NCBI GenBank assembly: GCA_030654555.1
Contig: JAURXG010000306.1
Coordinates: 1-19,820 of the forward strand
Length of the DNA stretch: 19,820 nucleotides
Reading direction: 5' to 3'
Source of the DNA: Aquabacterium sp.
GTDB taxonomy: Bacteria > Pseudomonadota > Gammaproteobacteria > Burkholderiales > Burkholderiaceae_C
Shown: piece by piece, positions 8,041 to 15,860 of the stretch
Numbering within the stretch: the first letter of the stretch is position 1
Layout: each line of letters starts with the position of its first letter
Made by a program: the position numbers and the translations under genes
The notes under the pieces: model-generated
Database searches by the model: none
What the model was told of the DNA's origin: nothing
The model's input: only the letters and a program-made list of their open reading frames with translations

Positions 8041-8134
8041 GCCCAGCCAAGCGGCCGCCGCGGAACCGGCTTTGCCGGACCGCTGGGGGCGCCCCCTTGA
8101 GGGGGAGCGCCGAGGGCGCTTCGGGGGTGGGTCA
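8041..8134 (-). repeat. Hairpin-rich intergenic repeat-like element between mraY and murD
   Basis: The 145-bp gap 7987-8131 is the only sizeable one inside the dcw cluster. It carries three consecutive short hairpins: CCGGC-TTT-GCCGG (8066-8078), CCCCC-TTGA-GGGGG (8092-8105) and AGCGCC-GAG-GGCGCT (8106-8120). From memory, this arrangement and wording resemble a dispersed intergenic repeat common in Comamonadaceae/Leptothrix-type genomes, often mistranslated as a peptide containing GPAKPVPRRP. Only this one copy is in the window, so its repeat nature is recollection, not observation. No T-tract follows the hairpins, so simple termination is unlikely, though RNA stability or attenuation effects are possible. 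Confidence 0.6.
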
Positions 8135-9310
8135 TCTCAGCTTCAGGCTGGCCAGCCCGACCAGGCACAGCAGCATCGTGATGATCCAGAAGCGGATCAC
8201 CACCTGGGTCTCGGTCCAGCCGCTCTTCTCGAAGTGGTGGTGCAGCGGCGCCATCTTGAAGATGCGCCGGCCGGTGCCGAACTTCTTCTTGGTGAACTTG
8301 AACCAGCTCACCTGCAGCATCACCGACAGCACCTCGGCGACGAACACCGCGCCCATGATGCCCAGCACGATCTCCTGGCGCGTGATGATGGCGATGGTGC
8401 CCAGCGCGCCGCCCAGCGCCAGCGCGCCCACGTCGCCCATGAACACCTGCGCCGGGTGGGCGTTGAACCACAGGAAGGCCAGGCCCGCGCCGGCCATCGC
8501 GCCGCAGAAGATCAGCAGCTCGCCGGCGCCGGGGATGTAGGGGAACAGCAGGTACTTGCTGTAGACCGAGTTGCCCACGATGTAGGCAAAGATGCCCAGC
8601 GCCGAACCCACCAGCACCACCGGCATGATGGCCAGGCCGTCGAGCCCGTCGGTGAAGTTGACCGCGTTGCTAGCGCCCACCATCACGAAGTAGCTCATCG
8701 CGATGAAGCCGAACACGCCCAGCGGGTAGCTCACCGACTTGAAGAACGGCAGCATCAGGTCGGCGCGCGGCGGCAGGTCGTTCGAGAAGCCGCTCTGCAC
8801 CCAGCGCACGAACAGCTCCAGCACGCGCAGGTTGGTGCTCTCCGACACCGCGAAGGCCAGGTAGGCCGCGGCCACCAGGCCGATCAGCGACTGCCAGAAG
8901 AACTTCTCGCGCGAGCGCATGCCCTCGGGGTTCTTGTCGACCACCTTGCGCCAGTCGTCGGCCCAGCCCACCGCGCCGAAACCGAAGGTGACCAGCATCA
9001 CCACCCAGACGAAGCGGTTGCTCCAGTCGAACCACAGCAAGGTCGACACGCCGATGCCGATGAGGATCAGCACGCCGCCCATGGTGGGCGTGCCGCGCTT
9101 GGCCAGGTGGCTGGCCACGCCGTACTCGCGGATCGGCTGGCCGATCTTCAGCTCGGTGAGCTTGCGGATCACCCAGGGGCCGAAGCCCAGGCCGATCAGC
9201 AGCGCCGTCAGCGCCGACATCACCGCGCGGAAGGTGAGGTACTGGAACACGCGCAGGAAGCCCCACTCGGGGAACTGCGCCAGCAACCACTGGCTCAGGC
9301 TAAGCAGCAT
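8132..9310 (-). CDS. mraY: Phospho-N-acetylmuramoyl-pentapeptide transferase MraY
   Basis: Integral inner-membrane enzyme that transfers phospho-MurNAc-pentapeptide to undecaprenyl phosphate, forming lipid I. The 392-residue product has about ten membrane segments. Active-site landmarks are the aspartate pair in GWADDW (residues 115-120), NFTDGLDGLA (218-227), the catalytic-loop MGDVGALALGG (291-301) and PLHHHFEKSGW (355-365). Start: ATG at 9310 gives MLLSLSQWLL; an upstream in-frame codon would add ten residues not typical of the family. The start lies inside the murF end, overlapping by 11 nt. Downstream is the 145-bp hairpin-rich gap before murD. Confidence 0.97.
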   Translation of the reverse strand: MLLSLSQWLLAQFPEWGFLRVFQYLTFRAVMSALTALLIGLGFGPWVIRKLTELKIGQPIREYGVASHLAKRGTPTMGGVLILIGIGVSTLLWFDWSNRFVWVVMLVTFGFGAVGWADDWRKVVDKNPEGMRSREKFFWQSLIGLVAAAYLAFAVSESTNLRVLELFVRWVQSGFSNDLPPRADLMLPFFKSVSYPLGVFGFIAMSYFVMVGASNAVNFTDGLDGLAIMPVVLVGSALGIFAYIVGNSVYSKYLLFPYIPGAGELLIFCGAMAGAGLAFLWFNAHPAQVFMGDVGALALGGALGTIAIITRQEIVLGIMGAVFVAEVLSVMLQVSWFKFTKKKFGTGRRIFKMAPLHHHFEKSGWTETQVVIRFWIITMLLCLVGLASLKLR

Positions 9311-10727
9311 GGGGGCCCCCTGCCTTGCTGGCCGCAGCACGCTGCCGCAGCGCCGCCACCACGGTGGGCATGTGCATGAATTTCGATCCCTTGACCAGTA
9401 CCGAGGCGCAGGCCGGCGCGTCGGCCAGCGCCGCGATCACCGCGGCCGCATCGCTGAAGTGCCTTGCGCCGGCACCGAAGGCGGTGGCGGCGTGGAGGCA
9501 CAAGGCACCCGCCGTCCACAGCTGCTGGATGCCCGCGGCGCGGGCATAGGCGCCCACCTCGGCATGGAAGGCCGGGCCCTGCTCGCCCACTTCGCCCATG
9601 TCGCCCAGCACCAGCCAGCGGGGACCGGGCAGCGTGGCCAGCAAGTCGATGGCCGCGCGCACCGAATCGGGGTTGGCGTTGTAGCTGTCGTCGACCAGCG
9701 TCACCGGCCGGCCGTTGACCGTCAGTGCCGCCAGTTGCGAGCGCCCTGTCACCGGCCGGAAGTCGGCCAGCCCCTGTGCGATGGCCGCCAACGGCACACC
9801 CGCGGCCAGCGCGGTGGTGGCCGCGGCCAGCGCGTTGTGCAGGTTGTGGCGGCCGGGCACGTGCACCTGCAGGGCCGCGTCGCCGGCGGGGGTGTGGATG
9901 CGCAGCGTCCAGTGGCCGCCCTGGGCATCGGCCACCCAGGCCGGCGGCGGCTGGTCGTCCAGCGTCACGTCGGCCGGGCCCTGCAGCGCAAAGCTCAGCT
10001 GACGGCGTGCACCGGCCAGCGTGCGCCACACCGCGGCATGCGCATCGTCGGCCGGGAACACCGCCACGCCGTCGGCGGGCAGCGAGGTGAGGACGGTGCC
10101 GTTCTCGTGTGCCACGGCCTCCACGCTGGCCATGAACTCCTGGTGCTCACGCTGGGCGTTGTTGACCACGGCCACCGTGGGCTGGGCAATGGCGGCCAGT
10201 TCGGCGATCTCGCCCGGGTGGTTCATGCCCAGCTCGAGCACGGCGATGCGGTGCGCCGGCCGCAGGCGCAGCACGGTCAGCGGCACGCCGATGTGGTTGT
10301 TGTAGTTGCCCACCGTGGCCAGCGAGGCCTCGCCCACCCAGGCGCGCAGGATGGCCGCGATCATCTGGGTGACCGTGGTCTTGCCGTTGCTGCCGGTCAC
10401 CGCGATCAGCGGCAGTTGCAGCTGCGCGCGCCAGCCGGTGGCCAGCTGCTGCAGCGCGGCCAGCGCATCGGGCACCCGCAGACCGGGCAGGCCGGCTTCG
10501 GCCAAGCCGCGCTCGGCCAGCGCCGCCACCGCGCCGCTGGCCTTGGCTTGCGGCAGGAAGTCGTTGGCGTCGAAGCGCTCGCCGCGCAGCGCCACGAACA
10601 GGTCGCCCGGGCGCAGCGTGCGGGTGTCGCTGTGCACGCGTTGCAGCGGCGTGGCGCCGTCGCCCACCAGGGTGGCGTCGGACAGCAATGCCTGTGCCTG
10701 GGCCAGTGTCATCAGGCAGTCGCTCAT
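9300..10727 (-). CDS. murF: UDP-MurNAc-tripeptide--D-Ala-D-Ala ligase MurF
   Basis: Cytoplasmic ligase that adds the D-Ala-D-Ala dipeptide made by Ddl, completing UDP-MurNAc-pentapeptide. The 475-residue product has the MurF N-terminal domain (VHSDTRTLRPGDLFVALRGE, residues 31-50), the P-loop GSNGKTTVT at 112-120, LELGMNHPGEIAEL, GRHNLHNALAA, and DDSYNANPDSVRAAI in the C-terminal domain. It starts at ATG 10727, overlapping the murE stop as ATGA; the frame is open further upstream over murE but that is a high-GC artefact. The end (TAG) overlaps the mraY start by 11 nt. Confidence 0.97.
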   Translation of the reverse strand: MSDCLMTLAQAQALLSDATLVGDGATPLQRVHSDTRTLRPGDLFVALRGERFDANDFLPQAKASGAVAALAERGLAEAGLPGLRVPDALAALQQLATGWRAQLQLPLIAVTGSNGKTTVTQMIAAILRAWVGEASLATVGNYNNHIGVPLTVLRLRPAHRIAVLELGMNHPGEIAELAAIAQPTVAVVNNAQREHQEFMASVEAVAHENGTVLTSLPADGVAVFPADDAHAAVWRTLAGARRQLSFALQGPADVTLDDQPPPAWVADAQGGHWTLRIHTPAGDAALQVHVPGRHNLHNALAAATTALAAGVPLAAIAQGLADFRPVTGRSQLAALTVNGRPVTLVDDSYNANPDSVRAAIDLLATLPGPRWLVLGDMGEVGEQGPAFHAEVGAYARAAGIQQLWTAGALCLHAATAFGAGARHFSDAAAVIAALADAPACASVLVKGSKFMHMPTVVAALRQRAAASKAGGPHAA

Positions 10728-12265
10728 GCCGCGCTCCTCTGCGCCAGCACCTGTGCCGCCACCGCCGCATCGGAAAACGGCCGCTTGACGCCGGCGATGT
10801 CCTGCGTGTCCTCGTGGCCCTTGCCGGCAATCAGCACCACGTCGTTGGCCGCGGCGCGGCCCACCGCATGGGCGATGGCCTGGCGCCGGTCCTCGATCAC
10901 CACCACCGCCGGGCTGTCGGCCATGCCGGCGCGGATCTGCTCCAGGATAGCGACCGGGCTTTCGTGGCGCGGGTTGTCGCTGGTCAGCACGATCTGGTCG
11001 GCGCCACGTTGCGCGATGGCGCCCATCAACGGCCGCTTGCTGGCATCGCGGTTGCCGCCGCAGCCGAACACGCACCACAGCGCGCCGCCGCGGGCGGTGG
11101 CCAGCGGGCGCAGCGCGCCCAGCACCTTGTCCAGCGCGTCGGGGGTGTGGGCGTAATCGACCACCACCTCGGGCTGGCCGGGGGGGCTGGGCACACGATC
11201 CATGCGACCGGGCACCGGCGTGAGCTGCGGCACCACCGCAGCCGCCTGTTGCAGCGGCACGCCGAGCGCGCGCAGCGCCCCCATCACCGCCAGCAGGTTG
11301 TGGGCGTTGTAGTCGCCGATGAGCCGGCTGCGCACCGCCACGCGCTGCTCGCCCTCGGCCAGCGTGAAGGCCAGGCCGCCGTCGAGGTAACCCAGGTCTT
11401 CAGCGTGCAGCCGGGTGGGCTTGCACACCGAGGTGGTCCACAGGTCGATCGCGCCGGCGCGCAGTTCATCGGCCAGCGCGGCGCCCTGGTCGTCGTCGAC
11501 ATTGACCACCGCCGCACGCAGGCCTGGCCAGCCGAACAGCGCGCGCTTGGCCGCCCAGTAGCCGGCCATGTCGCCATGGAAGTCGAGGTGATCGCGGGTG
11601 AAGTTGGTGAACTGCGCCACCGCGATCGGCGTGCCGGCCAGGCGCTGCTCGACCAGGCCGATCGACGAGGCCTCGATCGCACAGGCCACGAAGCCGTTGT
11701 CGGCCATCTGCCGCAAGCCGGCCTGCAAGGTGACCGGGTCGGGCGTGGTCAGGCCGGTGTGGACCAGGCTGCCGGGCGCGTCGATGCGCGGCGGCTCGCC
11801 ACCCGTCGCGGCACGCGGCGGCTCGCCGATCCCGAGCGTGCCCACCACCCCGCAGCGCCGGCCCAGCGCCGACAAGGCCTGCGCCGTCCACCACGCGGTG
11901 CTGCTCTTGCCGTTGGTGCCGGTGACGGCTATCACCGCCAGCTGGCGCGCGGGCTGGCCGAACCAGGCCGCGGCGATCTCGCCGGTGGCCGCCTTCAAAC
12001 CCGGCAGCAGCGCGATGCGGGCATCGGACGGGTCCAGCGCGAAGTTGTCGGCGCCCTCGGCCTCGACCAGGCAGGCCACGGCGCCGGCGGCCAGTGCGTC
12101 GGGCACGAACTTGCGGCCATCGGTGGCAAAGCCCGGCCAGGCGATGAAGGCATCGCCCGGCTGCACCTGCCGGCTGTCGATGCGCAGCGTGCCCTGGCCG
12201 CCCGTGCGCACCCGCGCCGCCAGCCAGGCGGCGGCGTCGGTGGTGGTGTGCAGCAGCGTGGTCAT
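10724..12265 (-). CDS. murE: UDP-MurNAc-L-Ala-D-Glu--meso-diaminopimelate ligase MurE
   Basis: Cytoplasmic ligase adding the third stem residue. The 513-residue product has the IDSRQVQPGDAF N-terminal domain segment (residues 29-40), the P-loop GTNGKSST at 116-123, NFTRDHLDFHGD, DYAHTPDALDKVL, VFGCGGNRD and LTSDNPRHESP. The DNPR motif is the signature of meso-diaminopimelate rather than lysine specificity, as expected for a Gram-negative. ATG at 12265 is chosen because it lies 2 bp after the ftsI stop behind a GGAGAG ribosome site; the same frame stays open across ftsI without coding evidence. The stop overlaps murF as ATGA. Confidence 0.97.
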   Translation of the reverse strand: MTTLLHTTTDAAAWLAARVRTGGQGTLRIDSRQVQPGDAFIAWPGFATDGRKFVPDALAAGAVACLVEAEGADNFALDPSDARIALLPGLKAATGEIAAAWFGQPARQLAVIAVTGTNGKSSTAWWTAQALSALGRRCGVVGTLGIGEPPRAATGGEPPRIDAPGSLVHTGLTTPDPVTLQAGLRQMADNGFVACAIEASSIGLVEQRLAGTPIAVAQFTNFTRDHLDFHGDMAGYWAAKRALFGWPGLRAAVVNVDDDQGAALADELRAGAIDLWTTSVCKPTRLHAEDLGYLDGGLAFTLAEGEQRVAVRSRLIGDYNAHNLLAVMGALRALGVPLQQAAAVVPQLTPVPGRMDRVPSPPGQPEVVVDYAHTPDALDKVLGALRPLATARGGALWCVFGCGGNRDASKRPLMGAIAQRGADQIVLTSDNPRHESPVAILEQIRAGMADSPAVVVIEDRRQAIAHAVGRAAANDVVLIAGKGHEDTQDIAGVKRPFSDAAVAAQVLAQRSAA

Positions 12266-12267
12266 GC

Positions 12268-14034
12268 TCAGAAGCTCTCCGGCACCGCGGGCAGGGCCTT
12301 GGCCACCACGCTGGGCTTGACGTCCAGGTCGGGCGCCACGCCCATGGTGCGCAGCGTCTGCTGCACCACCTGGCTGAACACCGGCGCGGCCACCGCACCG
12401 CCGTAATACTGGCCGTTGCTGGGCTCGTCGACCATCACCGCCACGACGATGCGCGGCTTGTCGATCGGCGCCAGGCCGACGAACCACGAGCGGTACTTGT
12501 TGCTGGCGTAGCCCTTGCCCTCTTGCTTGTGCGCGGTGCCGCTCTTGCCGCCCACCGAGTAGCCGATGGTCTGCGCCAGCGGGCCGGTGCCGCCGGGGCC
12601 GGCCGCCATCTGCAGCATGTGACGCACCTCGCGCGCGGTCTCGGGCGAGAACACGCGGATGCCGGCAGCCGGATGGTCCTGCTTGAGCAGGCTGATCGGG
12701 ATCACCTCGCCGTCGCGGGCGAAGACGGTGTAGGCGCGCGCCATCTGCAGCAGCGATGCCGACAGGCCGTAGCCGTAGGCCATCGTGGCCTGCTCGATCG
12801 GGCGCCAGGTCTTGTAAGGCCGCAGCCGGCCGGTCACCGCGCCGGGAAAGTTGATCTGCGGCTTCTGGCCGTAGCCCACGCTGGAGTACAGGTCCCACAG
12901 CTCGCGCGGCTGCATCGTCATGGCCACGCGCACGATGCCGATGTTGCTGCTCTTCTGGATCACCTCGCGTGCGGACAGCGCCGCATGGCCGTGGGCGTCC
13001 TTGATCGCGATCCCGCCGACCACCACGCTGCCGGGCGCGGTCGTCAGCACCTGCTCCGACCTGACCTTGCCGGTCTCCAGCGCCAGCGCCATCACCAGCG
13101 GCTTCATCGTCGAGCCGGGCTCGAAGATGTCGGTCAGCGCGCGGTTGCGCAGCTGCTCGCCGGTGCGCCGACCGCGCTCGCCGGGGTCGTAGCTGGGGTA
13201 GTTGGCCAGCGCCAGCACCTCGCCGGTCTGGGTGTCGAGCACCACCACGCTGCCGGCCTTGGCCTTGTGCTCGAGCACCGCGTCGCGCACCCGCTGGTAG
13301 GCGAAGAACTGCACCTTGGCATCCACCGACAGCGCGATGTCGCTGCCGTCGGCCGGTTCGACGTTGGCGCCCAGGTCCTCGATCACCCGGCCCAGCCGGT
13401 CCTTGACCACGCCGCGCGTGCCGTTGTGGCCCTGCAGCTGCTTCTGGAAGGCCAGCTCGATGCCCTCCTGGCCCTGGTCTTCGAGGTTGGTGAAGCCCAC
13501 CACATGCGCCGCCGACTCGCCCTCGGGGTAGCGGCGCCGGTACTCGCGGGTCTGGTACAGGCCCTTGATGCCCAGCGCGGCGATCTGCGTCCAGGTGTCG
13601 GTGTCGATCTGGCGGCGCAGCCACGCGAAGTTGGCGCTGCCGCTGCCCAGGCGCTGCTCGAACTCACGCGCGTCCATGCCCAGCAGCTTGATCAGCTGCT
13701 GGCGCTGCTCGGGCGTGGCCTTGAAGTCCTTGGGGATGGCCCAGACGCTGGGCACCGGCACGCTGGTGGCCAGCAGCTGGCCGCCGCGGTCGAGCACGCG
13801 CCCGCGCGTGGCCGGCACCTCCAGCGAATGGGCGTAGCGCTTCTCGCCCTCCTTCTGGAAGTACTCGGGGCCGATCAGCTGGATGTAGGCGGCGCGGCCC
13901 AGCAGGCCGGCGAAGCCCAGGCCCACCGCGGCCACGATGAAGCGGCTGCGCCAGTTGGGCGTCTTGCTGGCCAGCAGCGGGCTGGTGGCGTAGTTGACGC
14001 CGCGCACGCTGGTGTTGGCGAGCAGCTTCTTCAT
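12268..14034 (-). CDS. ftsI: Septal peptidoglycan transpeptidase FtsI (PBP3)
   Basis: Class B penicillin-binding protein that crosslinks septal peptidoglycan, partner of FtsW. The 588-residue product has a short cytoplasmic tail, one membrane segment at about residues 32-53, the pedestal region with RGRVLDRGG (77-85), and the transpeptidase domain. Catalytic motifs are complete: STMK at 308-311 (active serine S308), SSN at 362-364 and KSGT at 497-500. Length and layout match PBP3. The start overlaps the ftsL stop by ATGA, and the stop is 2 bp from murE. The C-terminal 20 residues extend past the transpeptidase fold. Confidence 0.97.
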   Translation of the reverse strand: MKKLLANTSVRGVNYATSPLLASKTPNWRSRFIVAAVGLGFAGLLGRAAYIQLIGPEYFQKEGEKRYAHSLEVPATRGRVLDRGGQLLATSVPVPSVWAIPKDFKATPEQRQQLIKLLGMDAREFEQRLGSGSANFAWLRRQIDTDTWTQIAALGIKGLYQTREYRRRYPEGESAAHVVGFTNLEDQGQEGIELAFQKQLQGHNGTRGVVKDRLGRVIEDLGANVEPADGSDIALSVDAKVQFFAYQRVRDAVLEHKAKAGSVVVLDTQTGEVLALANYPSYDPGERGRRTGEQLRNRALTDIFEPGSTMKPLVMALALETGKVRSEQVLTTAPGSVVVGGIAIKDAHGHAALSAREVIQKSSNIGIVRVAMTMQPRELWDLYSSVGYGQKPQINFPGAVTGRLRPYKTWRPIEQATMAYGYGLSASLLQMARAYTVFARDGEVIPISLLKQDHPAAGIRVFSPETAREVRHMLQMAAGPGGTGPLAQTIGYSVGGKSGTAHKQEGKGYASNKYRSWFVGLAPIDKPRIVVAVMVDEPSNGQYYGGAVAAPVFSQVVQQTLRTMGVAPDLDVKPSVVAKALPAVPESF

Positions 14035-14321
14035 GGCGTGGCCCCCGCCGCAGCGCCGGCCGCGCGGCTTTCGTACATCGTGACGGCGGGCGTGGCGGTG
14101 CTCATCTTCAGCCGCTCGCGCGCGGTGCGCTCGACGCGCAGGTTGGTGGCCTGCAGCTGGCGATCGGCCTCCAGGCGCTTCTGCTCGCCGGCCAGGCGCA
14201 CGGCCTCGACCTCGGCGCGGTGGATGCTGGTGAACAGCGTGCGCGCCTCGTAGGCCGTCTTCACCAGCAGCAGCGCACTGGCGATCACCGCCAGCAGCAG
14301 CAGCACGTTGAACTTCGTCAT
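14031..14321 (-). CDS. ftsL: Cell division protein FtsL
   Basis: Small bitopic divisome protein that pairs with FtsB and FtsQ and helps activate FtsWI. The 96-residue product begins MTKFNVLLLLAVIASALLLV, so the membrane helix starts almost at the N-terminus. A charged heptad-like coiled coil follows (about residues 25-68) and then the ERTARERLKM segment typical of the FtsL/FtsB class. The C-terminus is Ala/Gly-rich and probably unstructured. The very short cytoplasmic tail is seen in other beta-proteobacterial FtsL proteins. Start overlaps the rsmH stop and the stop overlaps the ftsI start, both as ATGA. Confidence 0.93.
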   Translation of the reverse strand: MTKFNVLLLLAVIASALLLVKTAYEARTLFTSIHRAEVEAVRLAGEQKRLEADRQLQATNLRVERTARERLKMSTATPAVTMYESRAAGAAAGATP

Positions 14322-15286
14322 GCGGGCACCTCCCCGTCCGGGAAGTGCGCGGTGCTGCGCTCGGCCACCCGCAGCGTGGCCGAGCGGGCGCGCGGGTTGG
14401 CGCGCACCTCGGCCTCGCCGGGCTTGATGCGGCCGTGCGCGATCAGCTTCATCTGCTGCGGCGCGGCGTACAGGCTGGGCGCGCGGCGATCGATCAACTC
14501 GCGGCTCTCGCGGGCGATGAAGGTCTTGACGATGCGGTCTTCCAGCGAGTGGAAGCTGATCACCGCCAGCCGCCCGCCGGGCGCCAGCAGCGCCAGCACG
14601 GCCTTCAGCCCCTGTTCGAGCTCCGTGAGCTCACCGTTGACGAGAATCCGAAGAGCTTGAAATGTCCGCGTTGCAGGGTCCTGGCCCGGCTCGCGGGTCT
14701 TGACCGCACCAGCCACGATCTTGGCAAGTTCGAGCGTGGTTCGAACAGGGGCCCCGCCGTCCCGGCGAGCAACAATCGCCTTTGCAACCGGTACAGCAAA
14801 CCGTTCTTCGCCATAGTCACGAATCACCTCCGCAATGCGGCGCTCGTCGGCGCGCGCCAGGAATTCCGCGGCGGTCTCGCCACGGGTCGTGTCCATGCGC
14901 ATGTCCAGCGGCGCATCGAACCGGAAACTGAAGCCCCGCTCGGGGTTGTCGATCTGCGGCGAACTCACGCCCAGATCCAGCAGCACGCCGTCGACCTGCC
15001 GGATGCCGCGCGCGGCCAGCGCCGGCACCATGTCGGCAAAGCTCTCGTGCACGATGGCAAAGCGCGGGTCCTCGGCGGCCAGGGCCTCGCCGACGGCCAC
15101 CGCCTCGGGGTCCTTGTCGAAGGCGATCAGCCGGCCGGCGGGGCCCAGGCGGGCCAGCAGCGCCCGGCTGTGGCCGCCGCGGCCGAAGGTGCCGTCGACG
15201 TAGACGCCCTCAGGCCGCAACGCGATCGCGTCGACAGCCTCGGCCAGCAAGACGGTGGTGTGCTGCCCGGCAGCGTGGGTGGCCAT
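14318..15286 (-). CDS. rsmH: 16S rRNA (cytosine(1402)-N4)-methyltransferase RsmH (MraW)
   Basis: SAM-dependent methyltransferase acting on C1402 of 16S rRNA in the ribosomal P site. The 322-residue product starts MATHAAGQHTTVLLAEAVDA; the SAM-binding VDGTFGRGGHS is at residues 30-40, DLGVSSPQ at 104-111 and the family motif VISFHSLEDRIVK lies in the C-terminal third. The ATG overlaps the mraZ stop by one base (TGATG), so coupling is likely. Oddity: codons about 151-224 use A or T in the third position far more often than the rest of the gene, while the protein sequence there is a normal RsmH sequence. This is described as a separate feature. Confidence 0.97.
   Translation of the reverse strand: MATHAAGQHTTVLLAEAVDAIALRPEGVYVDGTFGRGGHSRALLARLGPAGRLIAFDKDPEAVAVGEALAAEDPRFAIVHESFADMVPALAARGIRQVDGVLLDLGVSSPQIDNPERGFSFRFDAPLDMRMDTTRGETAAEFLARADERRIAEVIRDYGEERFAVPVAKAIVARRDGGAPVRTTLELAKIVAGAVKTREPGQDPATRTFQALRILVNGELTELEQGLKAVLALLAPGGRLAVISFHSLEDRIVKTFIARESRELIDRRAPSLYAAPQQMKLIAHGRIKPGEAEVRANPRARSATLRVAERSTAHFPDGEVPA
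14615..14836 (-). other. Low-GC3 mosaic patch inside rsmH
   Basis: Reading codons by eye from ATT at 14836 down to GGT at 14633, 30 of 69 end in A or T (about 57% GC3). Flanking rsmH codons are almost all G/C-ending, like the rest of the cluster. The reading frame and the RsmH motifs are intact. Localised recombination with a less GC-rich rsmH is the simplest explanation; an overlapping RNA or regulatory constraint is an alternative. Confidence 0.7.
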
Positions 15287-15714
15287 CAGAAGACAAAACT
15301 CTTGATGGCGTCGGGCATCGGCCCGGCCGTCACCTGCGCCTGATGGGCGGCATACCGCGCCGCGTCCCACAACTCGAGCCGGTGGCCCATGCCCAGCAGC
15401 AGCACGTCCTTGTCCAGTCCGGCAGCGGCGCGCAGTTCGGGCGGCACCAGCACGCGGGCGGCCGAATCGACCTCCACGTCGGCCGCGCTGCCCACGAAGA
15501 AACGGCGCCAGCCATCGGCTTCCATCGGCAGGCCCAGCAGCTGGGCGCGAAAACCCTCCCAGGCCGGCCGCGGGAACACCAGCAGGCAGCCCACCGGGTG
15601 CTGGGTCAGGGTGAGCTGGTTGGACGACAGCGCAGCCAGCGCGTCGCGATGGCGCGTCGGGACGGCAAACCGCCCCTTGCCATCCAGCGACAACGCCGAG
15701 GTGCCCTGAAACAC
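15286..15714 (-). CDS. mraZ: Transcriptional regulator MraZ
   Basis: Tandem SpoVT/AbrB-fold DNA-binding protein that represses its own dcw operon in E. coli. With GTG at 15714 the product is 142 residues and starts VFQGTSALSLDGKGRFAVP. That matches the length and start I recall for Burkholderia MraZ, although GTG 15726 has a somewhat better-placed AGG-like site upstream. The first DxxxR signature is DGKGR (residues 11-15). The second is DSAAR (83-87), where the usual form is DxxGR, so a glycine is replaced by alanine. It ends in TGA overlapping rsmH by one base. Operator-like boxes sit immediately upstream. Confidence 0.93.
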   Translation of the reverse strand: MFQGTSALSLDGKGRFAVPTRHRDALAALSSNQLTLTQHPVGCLLVFPRPAWEGFRAQLLGLPMEADGWRRFFVGSAADVEVDSAARVLVPPELRAAAGLDKDVLLLGMGHRLELWDAARYAAHQAQVTAGPMPDAIKSFVF

Positions 15715-15720
15715 GAATCC

Positions 15721-15755
15721 AGCCACTTTTTCCCACCTATCCCCACGAAACTCCA
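15721..15755 (-). promoter_or_regulatory. Predicted MraZ operator: four TGG boxes at 10-bp spacing
   Basis: On the minus strand the order is TGGAG-N5-TGGGG-N5-TGGGA-N5-TGGCT, at 15751-15755, 15741-15745, 15731-15735 and 15721-15725, exactly 10 bp apart. Known MraZ sites are TGGGN repeats with 5-nt spacers; the two central boxes fit perfectly and the outer two are degenerate. The array begins 7 bp upstream of the chosen mraZ GTG, as expected for autoregulation. Confidence 0.75.
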
Positions 15756-15819
15756 CTTTATCGCAGAAATCGTCGGGTATCCAGGTCAGGGCTGGAAAAA
15801 TCAATCAAATCAACTACTT

Positions 15820-15841
15820 ACTGGATTCTCTTCAAGCCAGT
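15820..15841 (-). promoter_or_regulatory. Hairpin in the predicted mraZ 5' leader
   Basis: ACTGGCTT and AATCCAGT on the minus strand form an 8-bp stem with one mismatch around a GAAGAG loop. It would lie just after the predicted transcription start. Function unknown. Confidence 0.4.
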
Positions 15842-15860
15842 GAATGGCAAAAATCGTTTC

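Noticed and set aside
6004..8100. Long plus-strand open frame of about 700 codons opposite ftsW and murD
   Set aside because: Antisense to two well-identified genes, with His/Arg/Gly/Gln-rich composition typical of shadow frames in high-GC DNA and no recognisable domain.
12268..13624. The murE frame stays open far upstream across ftsI
   Set aside because: Residues before the murE ATG are Arg/Gly-rich nonsense with no domain; ftsI is clearly coded there in another frame. Not a fusion.
14615..14836. A separate gene or mobile fragment inside rsmH
   Set aside because: The frame continues as RsmH through the patch without any extra residues; only synonymous codon choice differs.
15715..15804. 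Upstream ATG for mraZ at 15804
   Set aside because: The extra 30 residues run through the MraZ boxes and do not resemble any MraZ N-terminus; the GTG start gives the usual 142 residues.
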